A DNA stretch of 13,315 nucleotides, from NCBI GenBank assembly GCA_910579595.1, contig CAJTVM010000073.1:1-13315 (forward strand), in the 5' to 3' direction. This document shows positions 7,222 through 13,315 of this stretch, in pieces (the first letter of the stretch is position 1; each line of letters starts with the position of its first letter). The notes beneath the pieces are model-generated. The model saw nothing but the letters and a program-made list of their open reading frames with translations. It ran no database searches and had not been told where the DNA came from. The DNA is from an uncultured Oscillospiraceae bacterium. Its GTDB lineage: Bacteria; Bacillota; Clostridia; Oscillospirales; Oscillospiraceae. A program made the position numbers and the translations under genes.

Positions 7222-8493
7222 TTAGGTTCTGTAATCGCCGTTTATTTTAACATAATCATAGGTCAGATCGCAACCCCAGCAGGTGGCGGAATGCTCGCCC
7301 TCGTTCAGGGATACGTCGATGACAACCTCGTTCTGGCCCAGGATCTTCTTGGCCAGCTCCTCGTCGAAGTCCAGGCCGGTCCCTTTTTCGCACACGGCCA
7401 CCTCCCCAAAAATGGAGGAGAACTTGATGTCTACATACTCTGGGCGGAAGGGGGCCTTGGAGTAGCCCATAGCGCACAGCACCCGGCCCCAGTTGGCGTC
7501 GGATCCGTACATGGCCGCCTTCACCAGAGAGGAGCCCACCACCGCCTTGGCCAGCCGCTCGGCGCTGTCCTCACTGCGGGCGGATCGGACGGTGCAGGTG
7601 ATCAGGCGGGACGCGCCCTCGCCGTCGGCGGCGATGGCCCGGGCCATCCGCCGGCACACCTCGTGGAGGGCCTTGCAGAACAGGGCGTAATCATCGTCCC
7701 GCCACTCGATCTGCTCGTTGCCCGCCATGCCGTTGGCCAGCACCACACACATATCGTTAGTGGAGGTGTCCCCGTCCACCGTCACCCGGTTGAAGGTGCG
7801 GGGAACGATCTCGTGGAGGGCGTCCTGGAGCAGCTCGTGGGTGATGGCGCAGTCGGTGGTGATAAAGCACAGCATGGTGCCCATGTTGGGGTGGATCATG
7901 CCGGAGCCCTTGGCGATGGCCCCGATGGTGACGGCCTTGCCGCCGATGTTCACGGAAACCGCCGTCTCCTTTTTCACCGTGTCGGTGGTCATGACGGCGT
8001 TGGCAGCGGCATCCGATCCATCGCTGCTCAGGCTTTTCACCAAAGCGGGCACGCCCCGCTCGATGGCGGCAATGTTCAGCTCCTGGCCGATGACGCCGGT
8101 GGAGGCCACCACAAAGTCGGTGGGCTTCAGCCCGGTGGCGCTGGCGGCCAGGGAGCACATCCGCTCCGCGTGCTCATGGCTCAGGGGGGCGCAGGCATTG
8201 GCGTTGCCGCTGTTGGCGATGATGCCCCGGCACACCCCGTCCTCCAGGTTGCCCATGGTGACGTAGATGGGGGCGGCCTTCACCCGGTTCATGGTATACA
8301 CCGCCGCCGCCGCGCAGTCGCACTCGGACAGGATCATGGCCAGATCCTTCTTGCCGGTAAGGTAGTCCTTCATGGAGGACACCACGGGCTGGTTGCCGTC
8401 CCCCTCCGCAAGTTTGGACTTGACGCCGCAGCGGATCCCCGCCGCCTGGAAGCCCCTGGCGGCACACACGCCGCCGGAAATCTCTTTCAACAT
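7222..8493 (-). CDS. argJ: Glutamate N-acetyltransferase (ornithine acetyltransferase)
   Basis: Moves the acetyl group from N-acetylornithine to glutamate, recycling it; bifunctional members also use acetyl-CoA. The precursor is 423 residues and self-cleaves to alpha and beta chains at a conserved Thr. The site here is NMGTMLCFITTD, with Thr206 as predicted nucleophile and Gly205 before it. Also visible are STGVIGQ (131-137), AKGSGMIHPN (194-203), DGDTSTNDM (240-248), and the C-terminal WGCDLTYDYVKINGDYRT. Compared with the B. subtilis enzyme as I recall it, residues about 25-47 form an insertion of roughly 18-20 residues. The ATG lies seven bases after GGGAG. No argA is in the window, which is consistent with, but does not prove, a bifunctional enzyme. 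Confidence 0.96.
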   Translation of the reverse strand: MLKEISGGVCAARGFQAAGIRCGVKSKLAEGDGNQPVVSSMKDYLTGKKDLAMILSECDCAAAAVYTMNRVKAAPIYVTMGNLEDGVCRGIIANSGNANACAPLSHEHAERMCSLAASATGLKPTDFVVASTGVIGQELNIAAIERGVPALVKSLSSDGSDAAANAVMTTDTVKKETAVSVNIGGKAVTIGAIAKGSGMIHPNMGTMLCFITTDCAITHELLQDALHEIVPRTFNRVTVDGDTSTNDMCVVLANGMAGNEQIEWRDDDYALFCKALHEVCRRMARAIAADGEGASRLITCTVRSARSEDSAERLAKAVVGSSLVKAAMYGSDANWGRVLCAMGYSKAPFRPEYVDIKFSSIFGEVAVCEKGTGLDFDEELAKKILGQNEVVIDVSLNEGEHSATCWGCDLTYDYVKINGDYRT

Positions 8494-8526
8494 AATTCCA
8501 CTCCCTATTCGTTATGCTCTGAGCCG

Positions 8527-9471
8527 TCACAGGTTCAGGCCACGGGTTTCCTCGAAGCCCAGCATCAGGTTCATGTTCTGCACCGCCGCGCCGGACGCGC
8601 CCTTGCCCAGGTTGTCCAGCCGCGCGGTGAGCATCAGCTGCTCCCTGTTTCCATTGACGAAAATTTGCAGGATATCCTTCCCCGCCAGGTTATTGGAGCC
8701 GATGAAGCCGCAGGCGGGGGCATCGGCGGGGCGGAGCGCCACCACCAGGCTGTTCCCGTAATAATCCGCATACAGCGCCCGCAGAGCCTCGATGGACGCC
8801 GCGCCCTTCAACTGCTCCGCAAACAGGGGGACGGTCACCGTCATGCCCTGAGGGAAGCCACAGATCATGGGCATAAAGATGGGCCTGCGGGCAAGGCCGC
8901 TCACCACCGTCATTTCGGGGATATGCTTATGGGCCAGCGCCACGGCATAATGCCGGGGGGAATCCAGCTCCACATCCCGCCCAGGGTCGGAATACTGGGC
9001 GATGGCCTTCTTCCCCGCCCCGGTGTAGCCGGACAGGGCGTGGCAGGCCACATACGCGTCTTGGGGCAGCGCCCCTGTCTCCACCAGGGGCCGCACCAGC
9101 GACAGGAATCCGGTGGCATAGCACCCCGGATTGGCCACCCGCTTGGCGGTCTTGATCCGCTCCCGCTGTCCGTGAAGCTCCGGGAAGCCGTACACCCATC
9201 CATCCGCCGTGCGGTGGGCGGTGGAGCAGTCGATCACCCTTGTGCTGCCATTTTCAATGAGGGACACCGCCTCCACGGCGGCAGCGTCCGGCAGGCACAG
9301 GAACACCAGATCCGCCGCGTTGAGCAGCTTGGCCCGCTCATGGGCGTCCTTGCGCTTGTCCCCGTCAATGAGCAGCAGCTCAATGTCATCCCGACCCCCC
9401 AGCCTGTCGTAGATTTGCAGGCCGGTGGTGCCCTCCTTGCCGTCAATGTAGATTTTCGGCTTCATACTCAC
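8527..9471 (-). CDS. argC: N-acetyl-gamma-glutamyl-phosphate reductase, short type
   Basis: NADPH-dependent reduction of N-acetylglutamyl phosphate to the semialdehyde. The 314-residue length and the N-terminus IYIDGKEGTTGLQIYDRL fit the shorter type 2 ArgC family and not the roughly 340-residue type. The catalytic Cys117 sits in VANPGCYATGFL, followed by CHALSGYTGAGKK (143-155) and the substrate-binding KHIPEM with His183. The GTG start at 9471 overlaps the argH stop by four bases (GTGA) with GGAGG four bases upstream. An ATG two codons later (9465) is ten bases from the same site and is an alternative. Stop lies 33 bases before argJ. Function is firm from motifs and operon. Confidence 0.94.
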   Translation of the reverse strand: MSMKPKIYIDGKEGTTGLQIYDRLGGRDDIELLLIDGDKRKDAHERAKLLNAADLVFLCLPDAAAVEAVSLIENGSTRVIDCSTAHRTADGWVYGFPELHGQRERIKTAKRVANPGCYATGFLSLVRPLVETGALPQDAYVACHALSGYTGAGKKAIAQYSDPGRDVELDSPRHYAVALAHKHIPEMTVVSGLARRPIFMPMICGFPQGMTVTVPLFAEQLKGAASIEALRALYADYYGNSLVVALRPADAPACGFIGSNNLAGKDILQIFVNGNREQLMLTARLDNLGKGASGAAVQNMNLMLGFEETRGLNL

Positions 9472-10853
9472 GCCCCCTCCCGGGCGGAGACGAACTCCTC
9501 GATCAGCGTGATCTGCTTCTTCACGCTGTCCTCCGACGGCCCGCCGTACACTGTGCGCCCGTTGACGCAGGTTTTCAGCTGGAGGGCCTCGTACACGTCC
9601 TCGTCAAACAGCCCGGAAATGGCCCGGAAGTCCTTCAGCGGCAGGGTGTCCAGGCTCTCGCCGGTGCGGATGCACATATGCACCAGACGGCCCACGATCA
9701 TGTACGCCTCCCGGAAGGGCAGGCCCTTTTTTACCAGGTAGTCGGCGCAGTCGGTGGCGTTGATAAAGCCCACGGACGCCGCCCGTGCCATATTCTTGTC
9801 CTTCACCGTCAGGCTGTCCAGCATGGCGGCGAACACAGGGACGCACAGCTCCACGGTGTCGATGGCGTCGAACACCGGTTCCTTGTCCTCCTGCATATCC
9901 TTGTTGTAGGCCAGGGGCAGACCCTTCATCACGGTGAGCAGGGTGACCAGCGAGCCGTACACCCGCCCCGTCTTGCCCCGGACCAGCTCGGCCACGTCCG
10001 GGTTCTTTTTCTGGGGCATGATGGACGATCCGGTGGAGTAGGCGTCATCCAGCTCCACATACCGGAACTCCCAGGAACACCACAAAATGATCTCCTCGGA
10101 GAACCGGGACAGGTGCATCATCAAAATAGACAGGGCGGACAGTAGCTCAATGGCATAGTCCCGATCGGACACCGAATCCATGGAGTTGTCAGTGGGCTTG
10201 GCAAAGCCCAGGGCCTGGGCGGTGGCAAACCGGTCCACGGGATAAGTGGAGGTGGCCAGCGCGCCGGAGCCCAGGGGGCACTCGTCCATCCGCTCCAAGC
10301 AGTCCTCCAGCCGGGTGATATCCCGCTTGAGCATATTGGCGTAGGCCATCATATAGTGGCCGAAGGTGGTGGGCTGGGCCCGCTGCATATGGGTGTAGCC
10401 GGGCATGACGGTGCCCAGATGAGCCTTGGCCTTTTTTACCAGCACCTTTTCCAGCCCCAGCACCTGCCGGATGATCCCGGGGATCTCCTCCTTCACGTAC
10501 AGCCGGAAGTCGGTGGCCACCTGGTCGTTGCGGGAGCGGGCGGTGTGCAGCCGCTTACCCGTCTGGCCAATGCGCTGGGTGAGCAGGGCCTCAATGTTCA
10601 TGTGGATGTCCTCGTTGTCCAGGGAGAACTCCACCTTGTCGTCCTCGATGTCCGAAAGGATGGCCGTCAGGCCCTCCACGATCTTTTCCGCCTCGTGCTG
10701 TTCAATGATCCCGGCGCTGCCCAGCATGGTGGCGTGGGCGATGGAGCCCCGGATATCCTGCTCATACAGCCGTGCGTCGAAGCCGATGGAGGAATTGAAG
10801 TCGTTGACTAAGGTATCGGTCTCCTTTTGGAACCGCCCTGCCCAGAGTTTCAT
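9468..10853 (-). CDS. argH: Argininosuccinate lyase
   Basis: Last step of arginine synthesis, splitting argininosuccinate to arginine and fumarate; cytosolic tetramer of the fumarase/aspartase fold. The 461 residues show ARSRNDQVATDFRLY (105-119), THMQRAQPTTFGHY (154-167, catalytic His155), and GSGALATSTYPVDR. The superfamily signature GSSIMPQKKNPD (275-286) carries the catalytic serine. The frame is open further upstream to 10991, but that would run into the preceding lipoprotein gene. The ATG at 10853 has GGGAG eight bases before it and gives the canonical MKLWAGRF start. It heads the run argH-argC-argJ-argB-argD-methyltransferase-argF. No good promoter is visible in the 76 bases before it, so it may depend on upstream transcription. 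Confidence 0.97.
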   Translation of the reverse strand: MKLWAGRFQKETDTLVNDFNSSIGFDARLYEQDIRGSIAHATMLGSAGIIEQHEAEKIVEGLTAILSDIEDDKVEFSLDNEDIHMNIEALLTQRIGQTGKRLHTARSRNDQVATDFRLYVKEEIPGIIRQVLGLEKVLVKKAKAHLGTVMPGYTHMQRAQPTTFGHYMMAYANMLKRDITRLEDCLERMDECPLGSGALATSTYPVDRFATAQALGFAKPTDNSMDSVSDRDYAIELLSALSILMMHLSRFSEEIILWCSWEFRYVELDDAYSTGSSIMPQKKNPDVAELVRGKTGRVYGSLVTLLTVMKGLPLAYNKDMQEDKEPVFDAIDTVELCVPVFAAMLDSLTVKDKNMARAASVGFINATDCADYLVKKGLPFREAYMIVGRLVHMCIRTGESLDTLPLKDFRAISGLFDEDVYEALQLKTCVNGRTVYGGPSEDSVKKQITLIEEFVSAREGA

Positions 10854-10889
10854 AAAAATCGCTCCCTTAATTTGCTGTGCTGACACGCC

Positions 10890-10922
10890 GGGGCCGCAGC
10901 CGCCAAAAACGGCTGCGGCCCC
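10890..10922. other. Perfect 13-bp hairpin between lipoprotein gene and argH
   Basis: GGGGCCGCAGCCG (10890-10902) and its exact reverse complement (10910-10922) flank a 7-base loop. On the minus strand it starts 7 bases after the lipoprotein gene stop and ends 36 bases before the argH ATG. There is no T-run on either side, so it is not a standard intrinsic terminator. It could be a weak or Rho-assisted terminator, or an mRNA processing or stability element that separates expression of the two upstream genes from argH. Confidence 0.75.
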
Positions 10923-10929
10923 AGGGTAT

Positions 10930-11439
10930 TCAGCTCTCTTTAAAACTGTCCCGGAATACGTTCTGCACCAGTCCGCTTTTCTCGCAGACAATCAGCGCCA
11001 CGTACCGCCCCTCCCGGATGATCACCGCTTTTTCGGTGAGGGGAAGCTGCTCCGGGTCGTACTCCCGGAAGGTGCCCTGCCGCGCCTCAATGTGCTTGTG
11101 GAGGGAATCCATGGCGGCGGCCGCCTTGCCGGCGTCCTTCAGCTTCATCACCGCGATCTCCTCCGCGGTGCCCGCCGAAGCACAGGCATAGAAATATTCG
11201 TCAATCAATTTATAGTCCAAATCGGATAGATAGGTGAAATCGCTGGCCGCCTGATCCCCATCGCTGGTCACGCGGGTCAGATCCGGCAGGGTGGGGTCCG
11301 CCGCGATCATGGCGTCCATCAGGGCGGCCATGTCTACGTCCTTCCCCTCATCCCCGGTGCTGGAGCCGCAGCCCCAAGCGCCGCCCAGCAGCAGTACCGC
11401 CAGGGTGAGGCAGGCAATCCGTTTTATGTTCCGTCTCAT
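10930..11439 (-). CDS. Small putative lipoprotein, DUF4358-like
   Basis: A 169-residue secreted protein. The N-terminus MRRNIKRIACLTLAVLLLGGAWGCGSS has a charged start, a hydrophobic stretch and a lipobox-like AWGC with Cys24. Trp at -2 is atypical, so lipidation is likely but not certain. The mature part is small, with an acidic linker and a mixed alpha/beta domain ending near the C-terminus. Features such as the MKLKDAG segment, the helix after it, and the late hydrophobic strand RYVALIVCEK resemble the DUF4358 family of clostridial lipoproteins, whose function is unknown. It has a GAGGGG site before the ATG and lies 13 bases after the transglutaminase-like gene, so the two are probably co-expressed and act at the same cell surface. 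Secretion is fairly sure; the family name is from memory of its pattern. Confidence 0.75.
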   Translation of the reverse strand: MRRNIKRIACLTLAVLLLGGAWGCGSSTGDEGKDVDMAALMDAMIAADPTLPDLTRVTSDGDQAASDFTYLSDLDYKLIDEYFYACASAGTAEEIAVMKLKDAGKAAAAMDSLHKHIEARQGTFREYDPEQLPLTEKAVIIREGRYVALIVCEKSGLVQNVFRDSFKES

Positions 11440-11452
11440 GCCGCGTCCCCCC

Positions 11453-12697
11453 TCAGTTGACAGTGACGCTTCCGCCGTTTTTTGTTCTGACTACCTCGCT
11501 GGATCCGCCGCCGATCACGTCCTCCACAGGTTCATCCTCAACGGGGTCGTCGACGTATTGGCCGCCCAGCATCGCCGGATCCATACCGAAGGCTTCCGCG
11601 ATGGCGTTGATAACGGCCCTGCCCTCCGGGCTGTTAGTATCAAAAATGGGGTTCTCCTCACCGGGCTCCTCGTCCCTCTCCATCATCAGGCCCAGGATAT
11701 TTTCATCGTTTTCGCCGGGATACCAGAGGGCCCGGAAATAGTAGTAATTGCCATCCGGGATAGAGGTCACCGCAGTATCCAGCAGCTGCGCCAGAAAGTC
11801 CGCCGCCGTCATATCCTCCTCGGTGAGGGGCGTCTTGAAGCGGTAAAACACCGCGCACTTGCCCTCGTCCATATCCTTTTTCAGCTGCGCGGGTACGTCC
11901 AGCAGGCCGTCCAGCTCCACGCTGTTGCAAACCGCGGGGGAATACTTCACACTGTCCGCCACCGGCAGGGCCGAGCCATCCCAGTTGTGGCCCATGAGGC
12001 ACACATCATCGGTCATGTTGAAGTTGCCGTACAGCGCGCCGTGGGCGTCGCTGTAGATGTCCACATGGTACCACTGGCCGTCCTCAATTTCCACCAGATC
12101 CCAGGAGTGGTAGTCGTTGTGCACAATATGGACGTCCATCCCCAGCATATTCATCAGCAGCCGGAAGGTGGTGGCATAGCCCACGCATACCGCGTCTTTG
12201 CTGATCAGCACGTCGTGGGGTGTGAAAGCGCTGCTGCTCCCGCCGGGGCGGCTGATGACGCTGCCGGAGCCGCTGACGCCGATATTCTCCACCATCCAGG
12301 TGTACACGGCCAGCTCCTTTTCATAGTTGCTCATGCCGTCCTCGACCACCTCGTCCAGCACAGCCTTGGCCATGTCCAGCGTCTCCTTGTCCGCCTCGCT
12401 GAGCCCGCTGTCATCTCCGCTCTTGTAGGCGTCGGAAATGTGGGTGGTGGAGCGGATCTCGTAATCGTCGCCCACCACAAAGCCGTCCTCGATGTAGGAA
12501 TTTTCCTGCTCCTCCTCCTTGGCCTGCCGCTCCAGCTGGCCGTCGATGAAGCTGTTCACCTTCTGATTTTGGACAGACGCCTGATAGATGTTCAGCCCCA
12601 GGCTTGCCACCAGGCAGCCCGCCAGGACGATGGCGCCCACCGCCTTAACGGCCCTGGTCCCCTTCCCCTGGCCCTTGTTTTCCACTGTCTCGTTCAT
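11453..12697 (-). CDS. Membrane-anchored transglutaminase-like protein
   Basis: 414 residues. A basic N-terminus leads into one hydrophobic segment at about 17-38, followed by a charged, coiled-coil-like stretch (about 42-66). The segment contains LAGC (Cys28), which could be a lipobox, but hydrophobicity continues past the Cys, so an uncleaved signal anchor is more likely. The transglutaminase-like core shows DAVCVGYATTFRLLMNMLGM with Cys171, HSWDLVEI with His197 and WYHVDIYSD with Asp213, a complete Cys-His-Asp triad. Such domains act as proteases, amidases or cross-linkers at the cell surface; the substrate is unknown. A C-terminal acidic segment (about 382-394) ends in a Gly/Ser-rich tail. 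It has its own promoter and an AAGGAGG site, and precedes the DUF4358-like gene by 13 bases. Together they interrupt the usual argG-argH pair. Confidence 0.88.
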   Translation of the reverse strand: MNETVENKGQGKGTRAVKAVGAIVLAGCLVASLGLNIYQASVQNQKVNSFIDGQLERQAKEEEQENSYIEDGFVVGDDYEIRSTTHISDAYKSGDDSGLSEADKETLDMAKAVLDEVVEDGMSNYEKELAVYTWMVENIGVSGSGSVISRPGGSSSAFTPHDVLISKDAVCVGYATTFRLLMNMLGMDVHIVHNDYHSWDLVEIEDGQWYHVDIYSDAHGALYGNFNMTDDVCLMGHNWDGSALPVADSVKYSPAVCNSVELDGLLDVPAQLKKDMDEGKCAVFYRFKTPLTEEDMTAADFLAQLLDTAVTSIPDGNYYYFRALWYPGENDENILGLMMERDEEPGEENPIFDTNSPEGRAVINAIAEAFGMDPAMLGGQYVDDPVEDEPVEDVIGGGSSEVVRTKNGGSVTVN

Positions 12698-12741
12698 GTT
12701 TTTCCTCCTTAAAATGACTTGAGGAAATCATTTGGATTCCT

Positions 12742-12771
12742 CCGGCCCTCCCCCTTCCAGAGGAGGGCCGG
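12742..12771. other. 5'-leader hairpin of the transglutaminase-like gene
   Basis: CCGGCCCTCC (12742-12751) pairs perfectly with GGAGGGCCGG (12762-12771) around a 10-base loop. On the minus strand it lies just after the predicted -10, so it would form at the very 5' end of the transcript. A second small stem (AAATGA/TCATTT, 12712-12733) lies just before the ribosome binding site. No T-tract follows, so I do not call a terminator, although it might weakly end argG transcripts. Confidence 0.7.
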
Positions 12772-12775
12772 AACC

Positions 12776-12804
12776 AGTATACTACAGGCCGGGGCCGTTT
12801 TCCA
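12776..12804 (-). promoter_or_regulatory. Promoter of the transglutaminase-like gene
   Basis: On the minus strand TGGAAA (-35, 12799-12804, 4 of 6 consensus bases) is separated by 17 bases from TATACT (-10, 12776-12781, 5 of 6). Start is expected near 12769, giving a leader of about 72 bases. The weak -35 directly abuts a phased repeat array, as expected for an activator-dependent promoter. Confidence 0.65.
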
Positions 12805-12852
12805 TTAAATTGTGGTTAAGATGTGGTAACAGTGCAGTAACACCGCTGTTAC
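12804..12852 (-). promoter_or_regulatory. Five pentamers in 11-bp register, probable response-regulator operator
   Basis: On the minus strand GTAAC, GTTAC, GTTAC, TTAAC and TTAAT begin at 12852, 12841, 12830, 12819 and 12808, exactly 11 bases apart. The central pair reads TGTTAC-TGCAC-TGTTAC (12826-12842), which fits the WalR consensus TGTWAH-N5-TGTWAH. The run of direct repeats at one helical turn also fits PhoP/PhoB boxes. The last unit touches the -35. OmpR/PhoB-family regulators bind such tandem sites side by side. The identity of the regulator is inference. Confidence 0.6.
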
Positions 12853-12865
12853 GAAGCTGCAACGA

Positions 12866-13315
12866 TTACAGTTTCCCCTGCTCCCGCAGCGCCTGCACCT
12901 TGTCGGGCAGGCCCCACAGATTGATGAAGCCCTGGGAGTCCTTCTGATCGTAATCGCTCTCCTCGAAGGTCACCAGGTTCTCGGAGTACAGCGTGTCCGG
13001 GGAGGTGACGGCGGCGGTGATGATGTTGCCCTTGTACAGCTTCAGCTTCACCTGGCCGTTGACGTGCTTCTGGGTATCCACGGCAAAGGCCTGCAGCGCC
13101 TCCCTCAGAGGGGTGAACCACTTGCCGTTATACACCAGGTCGGCAAAGTCCACCGCCAGCTTGGACTTCATGTGCTTGGTGTCCTTGTCCACGGTGATCA
13201 TCTCCAGCACCTCGTGGGCGCGGTAGAGAATGGTGCCGCCCGGGGTTTCGTACACGCCCCGGTCCTTCATGCCCACCAGACGGTTTTCCACGATGTCCAG
13301 CAGGCCGATGCCGTT
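12866..13315 (-). CDS. argG: Argininosuccinate synthase (C-terminal part; 5' end cut by window)
   Basis: Joins citrulline and aspartate with ATP to form argininosuccinate, the step before ArgH. The last 149 residues are visible, and the frame is open to the window edge. Recognisable C-terminal-domain blocks are NGIGLLDIVENRLVGMK at the edge, RGVYETPGGTIL, the LAVDFADLVYNGKWF segment, and VNGQVKLKLYKGN. The gene ends in a normal EQGKL-stop. A full family member has about 400 residues, so roughly 250 are missing upstream. It is followed by 168 bases holding the operator, promoter and leader of the transglutaminase-like gene. No strong terminator follows, so read-through into that gene and the rest of the arg cluster is possible. 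Confidence 0.96.
   Translation of the reverse strand, partial: NGIGLLDIVENRLVGMKDRGVYETPGGTILYRAHEVLEMITVDKDTKHMKSKLAVDFADLVYNGKWFTPLREALQAFAVDTQKHVNGQVKLKLYKGNIITAAVTSPDTLYSENLVTFEESDYDQKDSQGFINLWGLPDKVQALREQGKL

Noticed and set aside
7192..9741. 849-codon open frame on the plus strand opposite argB, argJ, argC and part of argH
   Set aside because: It runs antisense through well-supported arg genes. Its product is rich in His, Gly, Gln and Val with no recognisable domain, as expected for the mirror frame of GC-rich coding DNA.
10922..10936. TGAATA near the end of the lipoprotein gene, and the TGAATACA in the MITE ends, as ArgR box halves
   Set aside because: Only one half-site is present in the first case, and the second belongs to an inverted repeat about 140 bp apart; neither forms an 18-bp ArgR palindrome.
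10854..10991. Upstream extension of the argH frame
   Set aside because: It would overlap the 3' end of the lipoprotein gene and the 13-bp hairpin. The ATG at 10853 has a good ribosome binding site and the canonical ArgH start.
11291..12712. 473-codon plus-strand frame opposite the transglutaminase-like gene
   Set aside because: The minus-strand gene has a complete catalytic triad, promoter and ribosome binding site; the plus frame has none of these.
12837..12852. GTAACA-GCGG-TGTTAC as a terminator of argG
   Set aside because: The stem is only 6 bp with no T-tract. The two arms are better explained as units of the 11-bp repeat array, though a weak stem remains possible.

Overview
The window is a dense, GC-rich stretch of a bacterial chromosome in which every supported gene lies on the minus strand, so transcription runs from high to low coordinates. 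Start contexts with strong GGAGG ribosome binding sites, protein types (DUF4358-type lipoprotein, CPBP protease, sirtuin) and the high GC suggest a gut-type clostridial Firmicute, probably Oscillospiraceae-like (inference from sequence style; no database search was possible).

Read in transcription order, the right two thirds is an arginine biosynthesis locus: argG (3' part only, cut by the window edge), then a two-gene insert (a membrane-anchored transglutaminase-like protein and a small DUF4358-type lipoprotein), then argH-argC-argJ-argB-argD, a class I SAM-dependent methyltransferase, and argF. Gaps are 0-50 bases, several joins are 4-base ATGA/GTGA overlaps, and a strong rho-independent terminator follows argF. 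Together argJ/B/C/D/F/G/H cover glutamate to arginine by the acetyl-recycling (ArgJ) route. No argA or carbamoyl phosphate synthetase gene is present in the window. ArgB carries the N-terminal helix and C-terminal signature of arginine-inhibited enzymes.

Downstream of that terminator a new promoter (extended -10) drives a three-gene unit: a SIR2 deacylase, a CPBP-family membrane protease (ATGA overlap) and tgt (queuine/preQ1 tRNA-guanine transglycosylase). The stop codon of tgt abuts a 162-164 bp MITE-like element with perfect 14-bp terminal inverted repeats. Beyond it a consensus sigma-A-type promoter drives yajC, whose 3' end is cut by the window. tgt and yajC neighbours fit the common tgt-yajC-sec gene order.

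The most interesting parts are not genes. First, an array of five pentamers in exact 11-bp register lies directly upstream of the transglutaminase gene promoter. It includes a perfect TGTTAC-N5-TGTTAC pair and resembles a binding site for an OmpR/PhoB-family regulator (WalR or PhoP/PhoB type). Second, the MITE sits with its TNA target trinucleotides as stop codons. I see no CRISPR array, rRNA, tRNA, prophage or transposase gene, and no clearly novel multi-gene system; the transglutaminase/DUF4358 pair inside the arg locus is the nearest candidate.
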